DNA from: an uncultured Alistipes sp.
GTDB lineage: Bacteria > Bacteroidota > Bacteroidia > Bacteroidales > Rikenellaceae
DNA: 20,688 nt
Direction of reading: 5' to 3'
NCBI GenBank assembly: GCA_947178455.1
Contig: CAMWYI010000011.1
Coordinates: forward strand, 1 to 20,688
Both the position numbers and the translations under genes were made by a program. Every line of letters starts with the position of its first letter. The stretch's first letter is position 1. The notes under the pieces are model-generated. The model was not told the origin of the DNA and did no database searches. It saw nothing but the letters and a program-made list of their open reading frames with translations. Below, in pieces: positions 1-7,046 of the stretch.

Positions 1-1194
1 GCCGTTGGCGAAGTTGAGACAGATGAAGTCGAATTTTTGCTCGTCCAACGCAGCGGCCAACTTGTCGGCCACTTCGGGCGCCGACATTTCGGGCTGAAGG
101 TCATAAGTCGCCACCTTCGGCGAAGCGACCAAAATACGCTCCTCGTTGGCGAATTTCTCCTCGCGACCGCCGTTCAGGAAGAACGTAACGTGTGCGTATT
201 TCTCCGTTTCGGCGATGCGCAACTGTTTCAGTCCCTGTTTCGAGACCCATTCGCCGATGGTATCGGGCACGTTCTCTTTGTCGAACAAGATGTGCAGGCC
301 CGTGAACTTGGCATCGTAGGGCGTCATGCAGCAATAATAGAGCGGCATGGTTTGCATGCCCTGTTCGGGCATATCCTCCTGCGTCAGGACGACGGTCAAC
401 TCCTTCGCGCGGTCGTTGCGATAGTTGAAGAAAATCACGAGGTCGTCGGGCCGAATCAATCCGACCGGCTTTCCGGCTGCATCGACACGGACGATAGGCT
501 TGATGAACTCGTCGGTGACGTCGGCATCGTAGGACTGCTGCACGGCAGCGACCATATCCGTCGCCGGTTCGCCGGTACCCTCGACCAGTGCATCGTAAGC
601 CACCTTGACGCGCTCCCAACGCTTGTCGCGGTCCATGGCATAGTAACGGCCGACGACCGTCGCAATCGTCCCTTTTCCGCCGTCGAGATGCTTCTCCAAC
701 GCCTCGATAAATCCCTTGCCGCTGTGCGGGTCGGTGTCGCGACCGTCCATGAAGCAATGGACGTAAGTATTCTCGATACGGTACTCGGCGGCGATGTCGC
801 ACAACTTGAAGAGGTGTTCGAGCGACGAATGGACGCCGCCGTCGGAAACCAGTCCCATGAAGTGGACGTTCGCGCCCCGCTGCTTGGCGTACTCGAACGC
901 TGCGACGATTTCGGGATTTTTCAGAATCGAATTGTCGCGGCAGGCGCGGTTGATTTTCACCAAATCCTGATAGACGACGCGACCGGCCCCGATATTGAGG
1001 TGGCCGACCTCCGAATTGCCCATTTGGCCGTCGGGCAACCCGACGTTCTCGCCGTCGGTGCGCAATTCGGCGTGGGGATACTGGGCGGTCATGGCCGAAA
1101 TATAGGCCGGGTGGACGGTCGAAATGACGTCCGCCTTGTCGTGGTGCCCGTTGCCCCACCCGTCGAGAATCATCAAAAGAACTTTTTTATTCAT
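1..1194 (-). CDS. gpmI: 2,3-bisphosphoglycerate-independent phosphoglycerate mutase, partial (C-terminus beyond left edge)
   Basis: Interconverts 3- and 2-phosphoglycerate in cytosolic glycolysis and gluconeogenesis, using two metal ions (Mn in most bacterial enzymes) and a phosphoserine intermediate. The first 398 residues are visible. The protein opens with MNKKVLLMILDGWG, which holds the first metal-binding aspartate (Asp11). The motif GLPDGQMGNSEVGHLNIGAG carries the expected catalytic serine (Ser61). HCFMDGRDTDPHSG and FFNYRNDRAKE are further family blocks. The frame is still open at base 1, reading LNFANG, which in this family comes just before a metal-ligand block. Family members are about 505-515 residues, so roughly the last quarter is missing. 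The ATG at 1194 matches the family start and follows an A/T-rich leader. The gene lies 42 bp downstream of alaS on the same strand, and I see no promoter or terminator between them, so co-transcription is likely. Identification is secure. Confidence 0.95.
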   Translation of the reverse strand, partial: MNKKVLLMILDGWGNGHHDKADVISTVHPAYISAMTAQYPHAELRTDGENVGLPDGQMGNSEVGHLNIGAGRVVYQDLVKINRACRDNSILKNPEIVAAFEYAKQRGANVHFMGLVSDGGVHSSLEHLFKLCDIAAEYRIENTYVHCFMDGRDTDPHSGKGFIEALEKHLDGGKGTIATVVGRYYAMDRDKRWERVKVAYDALVEGTGEPATDMVAAVQQSYDADVTDEFIKPIVRVDAAGKPVGLIRPDDLVIFFNYRNDRAKELTVVLTQEDMPEQGMQTMPLYYCCMTPYDAKFTGLHILFDKENVPDTIGEWVSKQGLKQLRIAETEKYAHVTFFLNGGREEKFANEERILVASPKVATYDLQPEMSAPEVADKLAAALDEQKFDFICLNFANG

Positions 1195-1236
1195 AATCGC
1201 TATTTTTTTATCTCATTCGTTTGCAGTGCCGCGCAA

Positions 1237-3861
1237 TCAGGCGAGCTGGCTCTTAATCAGTTCCACCGCCTTGTCGATAGCGGACTGCAATCCGTCGACG
1301 TTTTTGCCGCCGGCCGTTGCGAAGAACGCCTGACCGCCGCCGCCGCCCTGCATCAATTTGGCCGCCTCGCGCACCACCGCACCGGCATTCACGCCGCGTG
1401 CCGCAATCTCCTCGCCCAACATCACGGTCAACGAAGGCTTGCCACCGTTGTCGGAACCGACGACGAAAACCAACCGAGGCGAACGCGCCCGCAGCGTATA
1501 AGCCAAATCCTTGATGAACTCGGGCAGGCGATGCGACTGCGTGGCGAAAAGCTGCATGCCGTCGCGTTCGGGGGTCGAAGCGAGAATCTTCTCGGCCATT
1601 TGCGACACCTGTTCGCGGCGCAGCGTCTCGACCTCTTTCAAAAGGCTCTCGTTGCTCTCCAACATCTTCTTCACAGCCTGCAACACCTGCGGATTGTTGA
1701 GATATTCCGCCAAATTGCGCATGGCATCCTCGGCTACATAGACGACGTTTTCGGCCTGCTGGCCGGTTACGGCCTCGATACGGCGGACGCCCGCCGAAAC
1801 GGCGCTCTCGTTGAGAATCTTGAAGAATCCGATTTTACCCGTCGAAGCGGTATGCGTACCGCCGCACAACTCGACCGACGTACCGAAGCGCACCATGCGC
1901 ACGCGGTCGCCGTATTTCTCGCCGAACAACATCATCGCACCGCAGGCGGCCGCTTCCTCCTGCGTGGCGTTGCGGTTCTCCTCCAACGGATAATCGGCGC
2001 GAACGGCGGCATTCACCAACCGCTCGACCTCGCGCAACTGCTCGGGCGTAACTTTCTGGAAGTGCGAAAAGTCGAAACGCAACACTTCGGGCGTAACCAT
2101 CGACCCCTTCTGCTCGACATGCGTGCCGAGCACCTTGCGCAGCGCTTCGTGCATCAGGTGGGTCGCCGAATGATTGTTGGCCGCCGACTGGCGTTTCTCG
2201 GCATCGACCGCAGCGGTGAACTCCGCTTCGGGATTCGCGGGAAGCGTCTCGACGATATGGATAATCAGCCCGTTCTCTTTCTCGGTCGCCACAACCGGAA
2301 TCCGCTCGCCGGCATGTTCGATCGTACCGACGTCGCCGATTTGACCGCCCGAATTACCGTAGAACGGCGTGCGGTCGAAAACTAACTGATAGGAGGTCTT
2401 GCCTTTGGAAGTGCCCCGACGGTAACGTGCGATGCGCACCTGCTCGGTCAGCGTATCGTAACCCGTGAAAATGCTCTCGGCCAGCGGGAACAACTCCACC
2501 CAGTCGTCGGTATCGACGGCTGCGGCGTTGCGCGAACGCTGTTTTTGAGCCTGCAACTCCTGCTCGAACGCGGGCAAGTCGACCCCGACGCCCTGTTCGC
2601 GGGCAATCAACTCGGTAAGGTCGATCGGGAAGCCGAACGTATCGTACAACTCGAACGCCTTGACACCCGGAATCTCCTTTTTGCCCGACTGTTTCGTCTC
2701 GGCGATAACGCCGTCCAAGAGGTTGATACCCGTAGCCAGCGTCCGCAGGAAAGCGGCCTCCTCCTCCTCGATGACTTTTTCAATCAGCGCCTGCTGGGCT
2801 TTGAGTTCGGGGAACTGCGCCCCCATTTGGGCGACCAATCCGGCGACGAGCTTGCAGAGCGTCGGTTCGGTGAAGCCGAGATAGGTATAACCGTAACGCA
2901 CGGCCCGACGCAAGATGCGGCGGATGACGTATCCGGCCTTGACGTTCGACGGCAACTGCCCGTCGGCAATCGAGAACGCAATGGCCCGCAAGTGGTCGGC
3001 GATGACGCGCATGGCGACATCGGCTTTCGGGTCGTCGCCGTATTTCTTGCCGGCCATATCAGCGATGCGGCCGATAGTAGGCTGGAAAACGTCGGTATCG
3101 TAATTCGATTTCTTGCCCTGCAAAATCATGCACAAGCGCTCGAAGCCCATACCCGTGTCGACATTGCGTGCGGGAAGCTCCTCCAACGAACCGTTGGCCT
3201 TGCGGTTGAACTGCATGAAGACGAGGTTCCAGATTTCGATGACCTGCGGATGACCCGTATTGACCATTTCGCGGCCCGGCTTGGCAGCGATTTCGGCCTC
3301 GTCGCGCAAGTCGAAGTGAATCTCCGAACAAGGTCCGCAAGGACCTGTCTCACCCATTTCCCAAAAATTGTCGTGCTTGTTGCCGCGAATGATGTGGTCT
3401 TCGGGCAGGAACCGCCGCCAGTAGTCGTAAGCCTCTTGGTCGAACGGCACGCCGTCCTCGTCGCAACCCTCGAACACGGTGGCGTACATCCGCTCGGCGG
3501 GCAACTTATAAACCTCGTGCAACAACTCCCAAGCCCACTCGATAGCCTCTTTCTTGAAATAATCGCCGTAAGACCAGTTGCCCAACATCTCGAACATCGT
3601 GTGGTGGTAGGTGTCGTGACCGACCTCCTCCAAGTCGTTGTGTTTGCCCGACACGCGCAGGCACTTCTGCGTATCGGCCGCACGCGGATACTTGCGCGGC
3701 GCGTTGCCCAAGAAAATATCCTTAAACTGGTTCATGCCCGCGTTGGTGAACATCAACGTGGGGTCGCCCTTGACGACCATCGGCGCCGACGGCACGATGT
3801 GGTGGCCCTTGCGCTCGAAAAAGTCGAGAAAGACCCGACGGATTTCATTCGATTCCATCAT
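1237..3861 (-). CDS. alaS: Alanine--tRNA ligase
   Basis: Class II synthetase that charges tRNA-Ala and hydrolyses mischarged Ser/Gly-tRNA-Ala in the cytosol. The protein has 874 residues, the usual full length. The N-terminal catalytic core includes TNAGMNQFKDIFLG and the block around GHDTYHHTMFEMLGNWS. The editing domain has the four zinc/editing residues in HxxxH (His564, His568) and CGGTH (Cys666, His670). The C-terminal C-Ala domain ends with a glycine-rich GGGGGGQAFFATAGG block. Two consecutive ATG codons (3861 and 3858) compete as start. Either gives an N-terminus like that of relatives (ESNEIRRVFLDFFE). The leader has no strong Shine-Dalgarno. A promoter box on this strand lies at 3903-3910. 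gpmI follows 42 bp downstream and may share the transcript. Confidence 0.98.
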   Translation of the reverse strand: MMESNEIRRVFLDFFERKGHHIVPSAPMVVKGDPTLMFTNAGMNQFKDIFLGNAPRKYPRAADTQKCLRVSGKHNDLEEVGHDTYHHTMFEMLGNWSYGDYFKKEAIEWAWELLHEVYKLPAERMYATVFEGCDEDGVPFDQEAYDYWRRFLPEDHIIRGNKHDNFWEMGETGPCGPCSEIHFDLRDEAEIAAKPGREMVNTGHPQVIEIWNLVFMQFNRKANGSLEELPARNVDTGMGFERLCMILQGKKSNYDTDVFQPTIGRIADMAGKKYGDDPKADVAMRVIADHLRAIAFSIADGQLPSNVKAGYVIRRILRRAVRYGYTYLGFTEPTLCKLVAGLVAQMGAQFPELKAQQALIEKVIEEEEAAFLRTLATGINLLDGVIAETKQSGKKEIPGVKAFELYDTFGFPIDLTELIAREQGVGVDLPAFEQELQAQKQRSRNAAAVDTDDWVELFPLAESIFTGYDTLTEQVRIARYRRGTSKGKTSYQLVFDRTPFYGNSGGQIGDVGTIEHAGERIPVVATEKENGLIIHIVETLPANPEAEFTAAVDAEKRQSAANNHSATHLMHEALRKVLGTHVEQKGSMVTPEVLRFDFSHFQKVTPEQLREVERLVNAAVRADYPLEENRNATQEEAAACGAMMLFGEKYGDRVRMVRFGTSVELCGGTHTASTGKIGFFKILNESAVSAGVRRIEAVTGQQAENVVYVAEDAMRNLAEYLNNPQVLQAVKKMLESNESLLKEVETLRREQVSQMAEKILASTPERDGMQLFATQSHRLPEFIKDLAYTLRARSPRLVFVVGSDNGGKPSLTVMLGEEIAARGVNAGAVVREAAKLMQGGGGGQAFFATAGGKNVDGLQSAIDKAVELIKSQLA

Positions 3862-3899
3862 ACAACAAATTATCCGATTATTCCGTTATCTTTTTCGGG

Positions 3900-3930
3900 T
3901 TGCAAAATTACACAAAATACGCTAATTTTG
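3900..3930 (+). promoter_or_regulatory. Putative promoter of the M23 peptidase operon
   Basis: TTG at 3900-3902, a 20-nt spacer, then TAATTTTG at 3923-3930. This fits the Bacteroidetes sigma-ABfr-type consensus (TTTG, 19-21 nt, TAnnTTTG). The start codon at 3956 would leave a leader of about 20 nt. It is interleaved with the divergent alaS promoter. Confidence 0.6.
3903..3910 (-). promoter_or_regulatory. Putative -7 box of alaS promoter
   Basis: On the minus strand this reads TAATTTTG, matching the Bacteroidetes TAnnTTTG element, about 42 nt upstream of the alaS start. At the expected -33 position (around 3931-3933) the minus strand reads GTG rather than TTG, so that half is weak. The box is the mirror image of the -7 box of the divergent M23 gene. 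Confidence 0.5.
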
Positions 3931-3955
3931 CACGAACGAAAGCAATTTTTCGCCG

Positions 3956-4951
3956 ATGAAACGATTTGCCCGCAGACCGGATGTCCAAACCTTCGCCCGC
4001 GAGGACGAAGCCGCTGCGCACGGGATACGAACCCCGTCGCTCCGGCTGCGCGCCTATCGGCTGCTGCGCAAAATCCTATTGGGGTTCATCCTCATTTCGA
4101 TTGTCAATGCGGCGTTTTCCTACTTTTTTTATACGCCGAAAATCTACCGCATCGACCGCGAAAACCGCGAACTCGTCATCCGCTACCGCGTGCTGCAAGA
4201 CCGCATCCGTACGGCCCAACACATCGTCGACGAACTCCGCGCCTGCGACAACAACGTCTATCGTTCGCTTTTCGGCACCGACACGCTGTCGATCGAGGGG
4301 GTATGGCACCCCTACCCCGATACGAAATACGCCGCACTGGCCGACGACGACTATGCGCCGCTGCTGGTCGGCACATGGAAACAACTCGATGCGCTGGCCC
4401 GCACGCTCTATCGCGAATCGGTCTCGCTCGACGAACTGCAATCGCTGGCCCACAACAAGGAACGGCTCTCGACGGCCGTACCGGCCATTTGGCCCATCAA
4501 CCGCAAAGCGTTGCACGGCGACCACATCGGCGCGTTCACCATGCGCCGTCTGCATCCGGTGCTGGGGTATGTCCGTCCGCACAGAGGCATCGACCTCGGC
4601 TGCGACCGAGGAACACCGGTCTTCGCGACGGGCGATGCGACGGTCGAAATCGCCGATGCGCACGGCTACAACGGCGGATACGGCCACATGGTGCTGCTCG
4701 ATCACGGATTCGGCTACAAAACCCGCTATGCCCACCTTTCGCAAATCCACGTAAAGCCCGGACAGAAAGTGTTGCGCGGCCAACTGATTGCCGAGACGGG
4801 CAACACGGGCCTTTCGCAGGGACCGCACCTCCACTACGAAGTCATCATCAAGGGCAATCCGGTCAATCCGATCAACTACTTCAACCGCGACATGACCCCC
4901 GAAGAGTACGACAGCCTCATCAAACAACTGCGCGAAACCAAATACGAATAG
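3956..4951 (+). CDS. M23 family metallopeptidase (first of a tandem pair)
   Basis: Predicted membrane-anchored zinc endopeptidase that cuts peptidoglycan cross-bridges or stem peptides in the periplasm, or acts as a regulator of such enzymes. The protein has 331 residues. A basic cytoplasmic tail (1-35) leads to one transmembrane segment (about 38-60, KILLGFILISIVNAAFSYFF), then a helical, probably coiled-coil region (about 65-95). The C-terminal M23/LytM domain begins near residue 195. Zinc ligands are intact: HRGID (His209, Asp213) and HLHYE (His291, His293), so activity is expected. The block DNNVYRSLFGTD before the catalytic domain recurs in the next gene. The ATG at 3956 follows the promoter at 3900-3930 and has only a weak ribosome site. 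The next gene starts 1 nt after this stop codon. The cleaved bond cannot be told from sequence. Confidence 0.92.
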   Translation: MKRFARRPDVQTFAREDEAAAHGIRTPSLRLRAYRLLRKILLGFILISIVNAAFSYFFYTPKIYRIDRENRELVIRYRVLQDRIRTAQHIVDELRACDNNVYRSLFGTDTLSIEGVWHPYPDTKYAALADDDYAPLLVGTWKQLDALARTLYRESVSLDELQSLAHNKERLSTAVPAIWPINRKALHGDHIGAFTMRRLHPVLGYVRPHRGIDLGCDRGTPVFATGDATVEIADAHGYNGGYGHMVLLDHGFGYKTRYAHLSQIHVKPGQKVLRGQLIAETGNTGLSQGPHLHYEVIIKGNPVNPINYFNRDMTPEEYDSLIKQLRETKYE

Positions 4952-4952
4952 G

Positions 4953-5903
4953 ATGCCCCAAAAGACCATCATCGAACGAATCCGCCGCCGCAAACGCCGC
5001 CGGCAACGCATCATCCGCACGATCGTACAGTTGTTCGTGTGGGTGGGAGCGGCCGCGCTGTATTATATCGGTTTCTCGATTTTCTTCGATACGCCCTACG
5101 AATACGCAATCAAGCACTCGACCGACGGCCTGCGCCGCGAATACGAACGGCTGAGCACGCGCTACGACTCGCTCATGCTCGTGGTCGGCAACGTGCAGGC
5201 CCGCGACCGCAATGTCTTTCGGACGCTCTTCGAGGCCGAACCGACGGGGCTCGGAGCGGATTTCGAGCACAAGCAGACGAACTCCTACGGCAACATCGTC
5301 GCCCGCACGTCGCGCCAACTCTGCAAAGACCTCAAAAACAACACGACGGCACTGGAAAAGCGGCTCGGCCAACTCAACGACACCTATGTCCGCCTGCAAA
5401 CGCTCATCGAAAACGCAGGGCGCGGCGTCGACCGGATTCCGGCTATCCAACCCGTCATCAACAAACAGCTGACGCGGCTGACGGCCTCCTACGGCATGCG
5501 TTATCATCCGTTCTACAAGACGCTGCAATCGCATCAGGGCGTAGACTATACGATACCGGAAGGTTCGAGCGTCTTCGCGACGGCCGACGGCACGGTGCGC
5601 GACGTGACGATGCGCAACTCGACGTCGGGTATCACGGTCATCCTCGACCACGGCAACGGCTACGAAACGGCCTATCACCACCTGAACAAGGCGAACGTGC
5701 GCAAAGGACAGGCGGTACATCGCGGCGACATCATCGCGGTATCGGGCGATACGGGCCTCTCGCTGGCCCCGCACCTGCATTACGAAGTGCGGTACAACGG
5801 CATGCGGGTGGATCCGATTCACTATTTCTTCATGGAGCTGACGCCGACCCGCTACCAGAGCATCATGCGCATCGCCCAAACGCGCATGCAATCGTTCGAC
5901 TGA
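4953..5903 (+). CDS. M23 family metallopeptidase (second of a tandem pair)
   Basis: A second membrane-anchored peptidoglycan endopeptidase of 316 residues with the same architecture as its neighbour. It has a very basic N-terminus (RRRKRRRQRIIR), one transmembrane segment (about 23-45, IVQLFVWVGAAALYYIGFSI), a helical stalk (about 55-160) and a C-terminal LytM domain (about 175-305). Zinc ligands are present: HQGVD (His194, Asp198) and HLHYE (His274, His276). The stalk contains DRNVFRTLFEAEP, parallel to DNNVYRSLFGTD in the first copy. The two are therefore paralogues from an old duplication, now clearly diverged. The start lies 1 nt after the upstream stop, so translational coupling is likely. 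Why two are kept together is unknown. They may act on different bonds or form a hetero-complex. Confidence 0.92.
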   Translation: MPQKTIIERIRRRKRRRQRIIRTIVQLFVWVGAAALYYIGFSIFFDTPYEYAIKHSTDGLRREYERLSTRYDSLMLVVGNVQARDRNVFRTLFEAEPTGLGADFEHKQTNSYGNIVARTSRQLCKDLKNNTTALEKRLGQLNDTYVRLQTLIENAGRGVDRIPAIQPVINKQLTRLTASYGMRYHPFYKTLQSHQGVDYTIPEGSSVFATADGTVRDVTMRNSTSGITVILDHGNGYETAYHHLNKANVRKGQAVHRGDIIAVSGDTGLSLAPHLHYEVRYNGMRVDPIHYFFMELTPTRYQSIMRIAQTRMQSFD

Positions 5904-5913
5904 AAACCGGAAG

Positions 5914-6345
5914 ATGAAAGAAGCACAGGAACACGGCTGGCTGCATGATTTCGGCATCACGCACGAAGAGATTTTCCGCGACGAACAGACCCACCGAATC
6001 ATCCGCCACCTGCGGGAGCAGTACGGCGACGAACCCGAATTTCTGTGGGAAAGATTCCCCGACAATGCCGTTTTCCGCCGGAAAGACAACGCCAAGTGGT
6101 ATGCCATCCTGCTGACCGTGCGGTCTAACAAACTGGGGCTGGGCGGCGACGAACGCATGGAGATTCTGGACATCCGCGCCGATGCCGAAACCCAAGCGCG
6201 GCTGCTGGACTACAACGGCTATTTTCCGGGATACCACATGAACAAACGCAACTGGCTCACCGTCCGGCTGGACGGGGGCGTACCGTTCGATGAAATCGCA
6301 CCGCTAATCGCCCGCAGCTACGAACTGGCGGCGAAGAAAAAGTAA
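5914..6345 (+). CDS. MmcQ/YjbR family protein
   Basis: Small cytosolic protein of 143 residues in the YjbR (DUF419) fold group. Members are annotated as DNA-binding, but their role is not established. Family signs are the C-terminal half: RRKDNAKWYAILLTVRSNKL, then a short acidic strand, then NGYFPGYHMNKRNWLTVRLDG with the conserved N-K-x-x-W, then a final helix (DEIAPLIARSYELA). About 40 N-terminal residues (HDFGITHEEIFRDEQTHRII) extend the usual 110-120-residue core. The gene sits 10 nt after the second M23 gene and 6 nt before the HAD gene. A short purine-rich stretch (ccggaag) precedes the ATG. It is probably co-transcribed with the peptidases, but nothing suggests a direct functional link. 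Confidence 0.85.
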   Translation: MKEAQEHGWLHDFGITHEEIFRDEQTHRIIRHLREQYGDEPEFLWERFPDNAVFRRKDNAKWYAILLTVRSNKLGLGGDERMEILDIRADAETQARLLDYNGYFPGYHMNKRNWLTVRLDGGVPFDEIAPLIARSYELAAKKK

Positions 6346-6351
6346 TGCGCC

Positions 6352-6960
6352 ATGCGAATACGTCTGCTATTGCTCGATTTCGACGGAACGCTGGCCGACA
6401 CACGGCGGGCCAATACGCTGGCTTATCTCACGGCCCTGCGCGAAGCAGGCTACACGCTGACCGAAACGGAGTACGAAACCTGCTATTTCGGCATGCGCTG
6501 CAACGAATTTCTGACCCGCTACGGCATCGCCGACCCGACGGAGCGCGAACGGTTGCGACTGCGCAAAATCGCGCTCTATCCTCGATTTTTCGACACCGTA
6601 CGCCTCAACGAACCGCTGTGGGGATTCTGCCGCGCATTCCAGCAACAAGGCGGACGGGTATGGATCGTCTCGACAGGCAGTCGGGCCAATATCGACCACG
6701 TGATGCGTCATTTGGGCATCGGCGGGCCGGCCGAAGCGGGCGATGCCGCCTGCGGGCCGGACGAGGCCCCGAACGGCCGAGTAGACGGTATACTGACGGG
6801 CGAAGACATCGCGCAAAGCAAACCGGCGCCGGACTGCTTTCTGGAAGCGATGCGGCGCGAGGGCTGCACACCGGCGGAAACGCTGATATTCGAGGATTCG
6901 GAAATCGGTCTCGAAGCGGCCCGCCGCAGCGGAGCAGCCTATATCCGAGTGAAATTATAA
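6352..6960 (+). CDS. HAD superfamily hydrolase (phosphatase, beta-phosphoglucomutase-like subfamily)
   Basis: Predicted Mg-dependent phosphatase or phosphomutase of 202 residues, cytosolic. All four HAD motifs are visible. Motif I is DFDGTLADT with nucleophile Asp9 and acid/base Asp11. Motif II is VSTGS (Ser107/Thr108). Motif III is the lysine of SKPAPD (Lys157). Motif IV is FEDSEIG with Asp182. A helical cap (about 15-85) lies between motifs I and II, typical of the subfamily that acts on small phosphorylated metabolites. The substrate cannot be read from sequence. The ATG at 6352 is 6 nt after the previous stop. This is the last gene of the four-gene run, and a hairpin follows 34 bp after its stop. 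Confidence 0.9.
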   Translation: MRIRLLLLDFDGTLADTRRANTLAYLTALREAGYTLTETEYETCYFGMRCNEFLTRYGIADPTERERLRLRKIALYPRFFDTVRLNEPLWGFCRAFQQQGGRVWIVSTGSRANIDHVMRHLGIGGPAEAGDAACGPDEAPNGRVDGILTGEDIAQSKPAPDCFLEAMRREGCTPAETLIFEDSEIGLEAARRSGAAYIRVKL

Positions 6961-6994
6961 CCAGTCGCTACTGCGACAGACACCCGAAATGACA

Positions 6995-7025
6995 CAGGGC
7001 GTCATCCTCAGCGGACGACGCCCTG
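6995..7025. terminator. Convergent hairpin between HAD and AsmA-like genes
   Basis: A 13-bp arm (6995-7007) pairs with 7013-7025 with one A/C mismatch and a 5-nt loop (TCAGC). It sits between two genes that end toward each other, so it could stop or protect transcripts from both sides. Neither strand has a good U-tract after it, so classical intrinsic termination is uncertain. Confidence 0.55.
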
Positions 7026-7046
7026 CATCGATTATCGGCGCACGAT

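Noticed and set aside
3862..3955. Hidden tRNA or small gene in the alaS/M23 gap
   Set aside because: Only promoter elements and AT-rich leader fit. There is no cloverleaf and no coding frame with a start signal.
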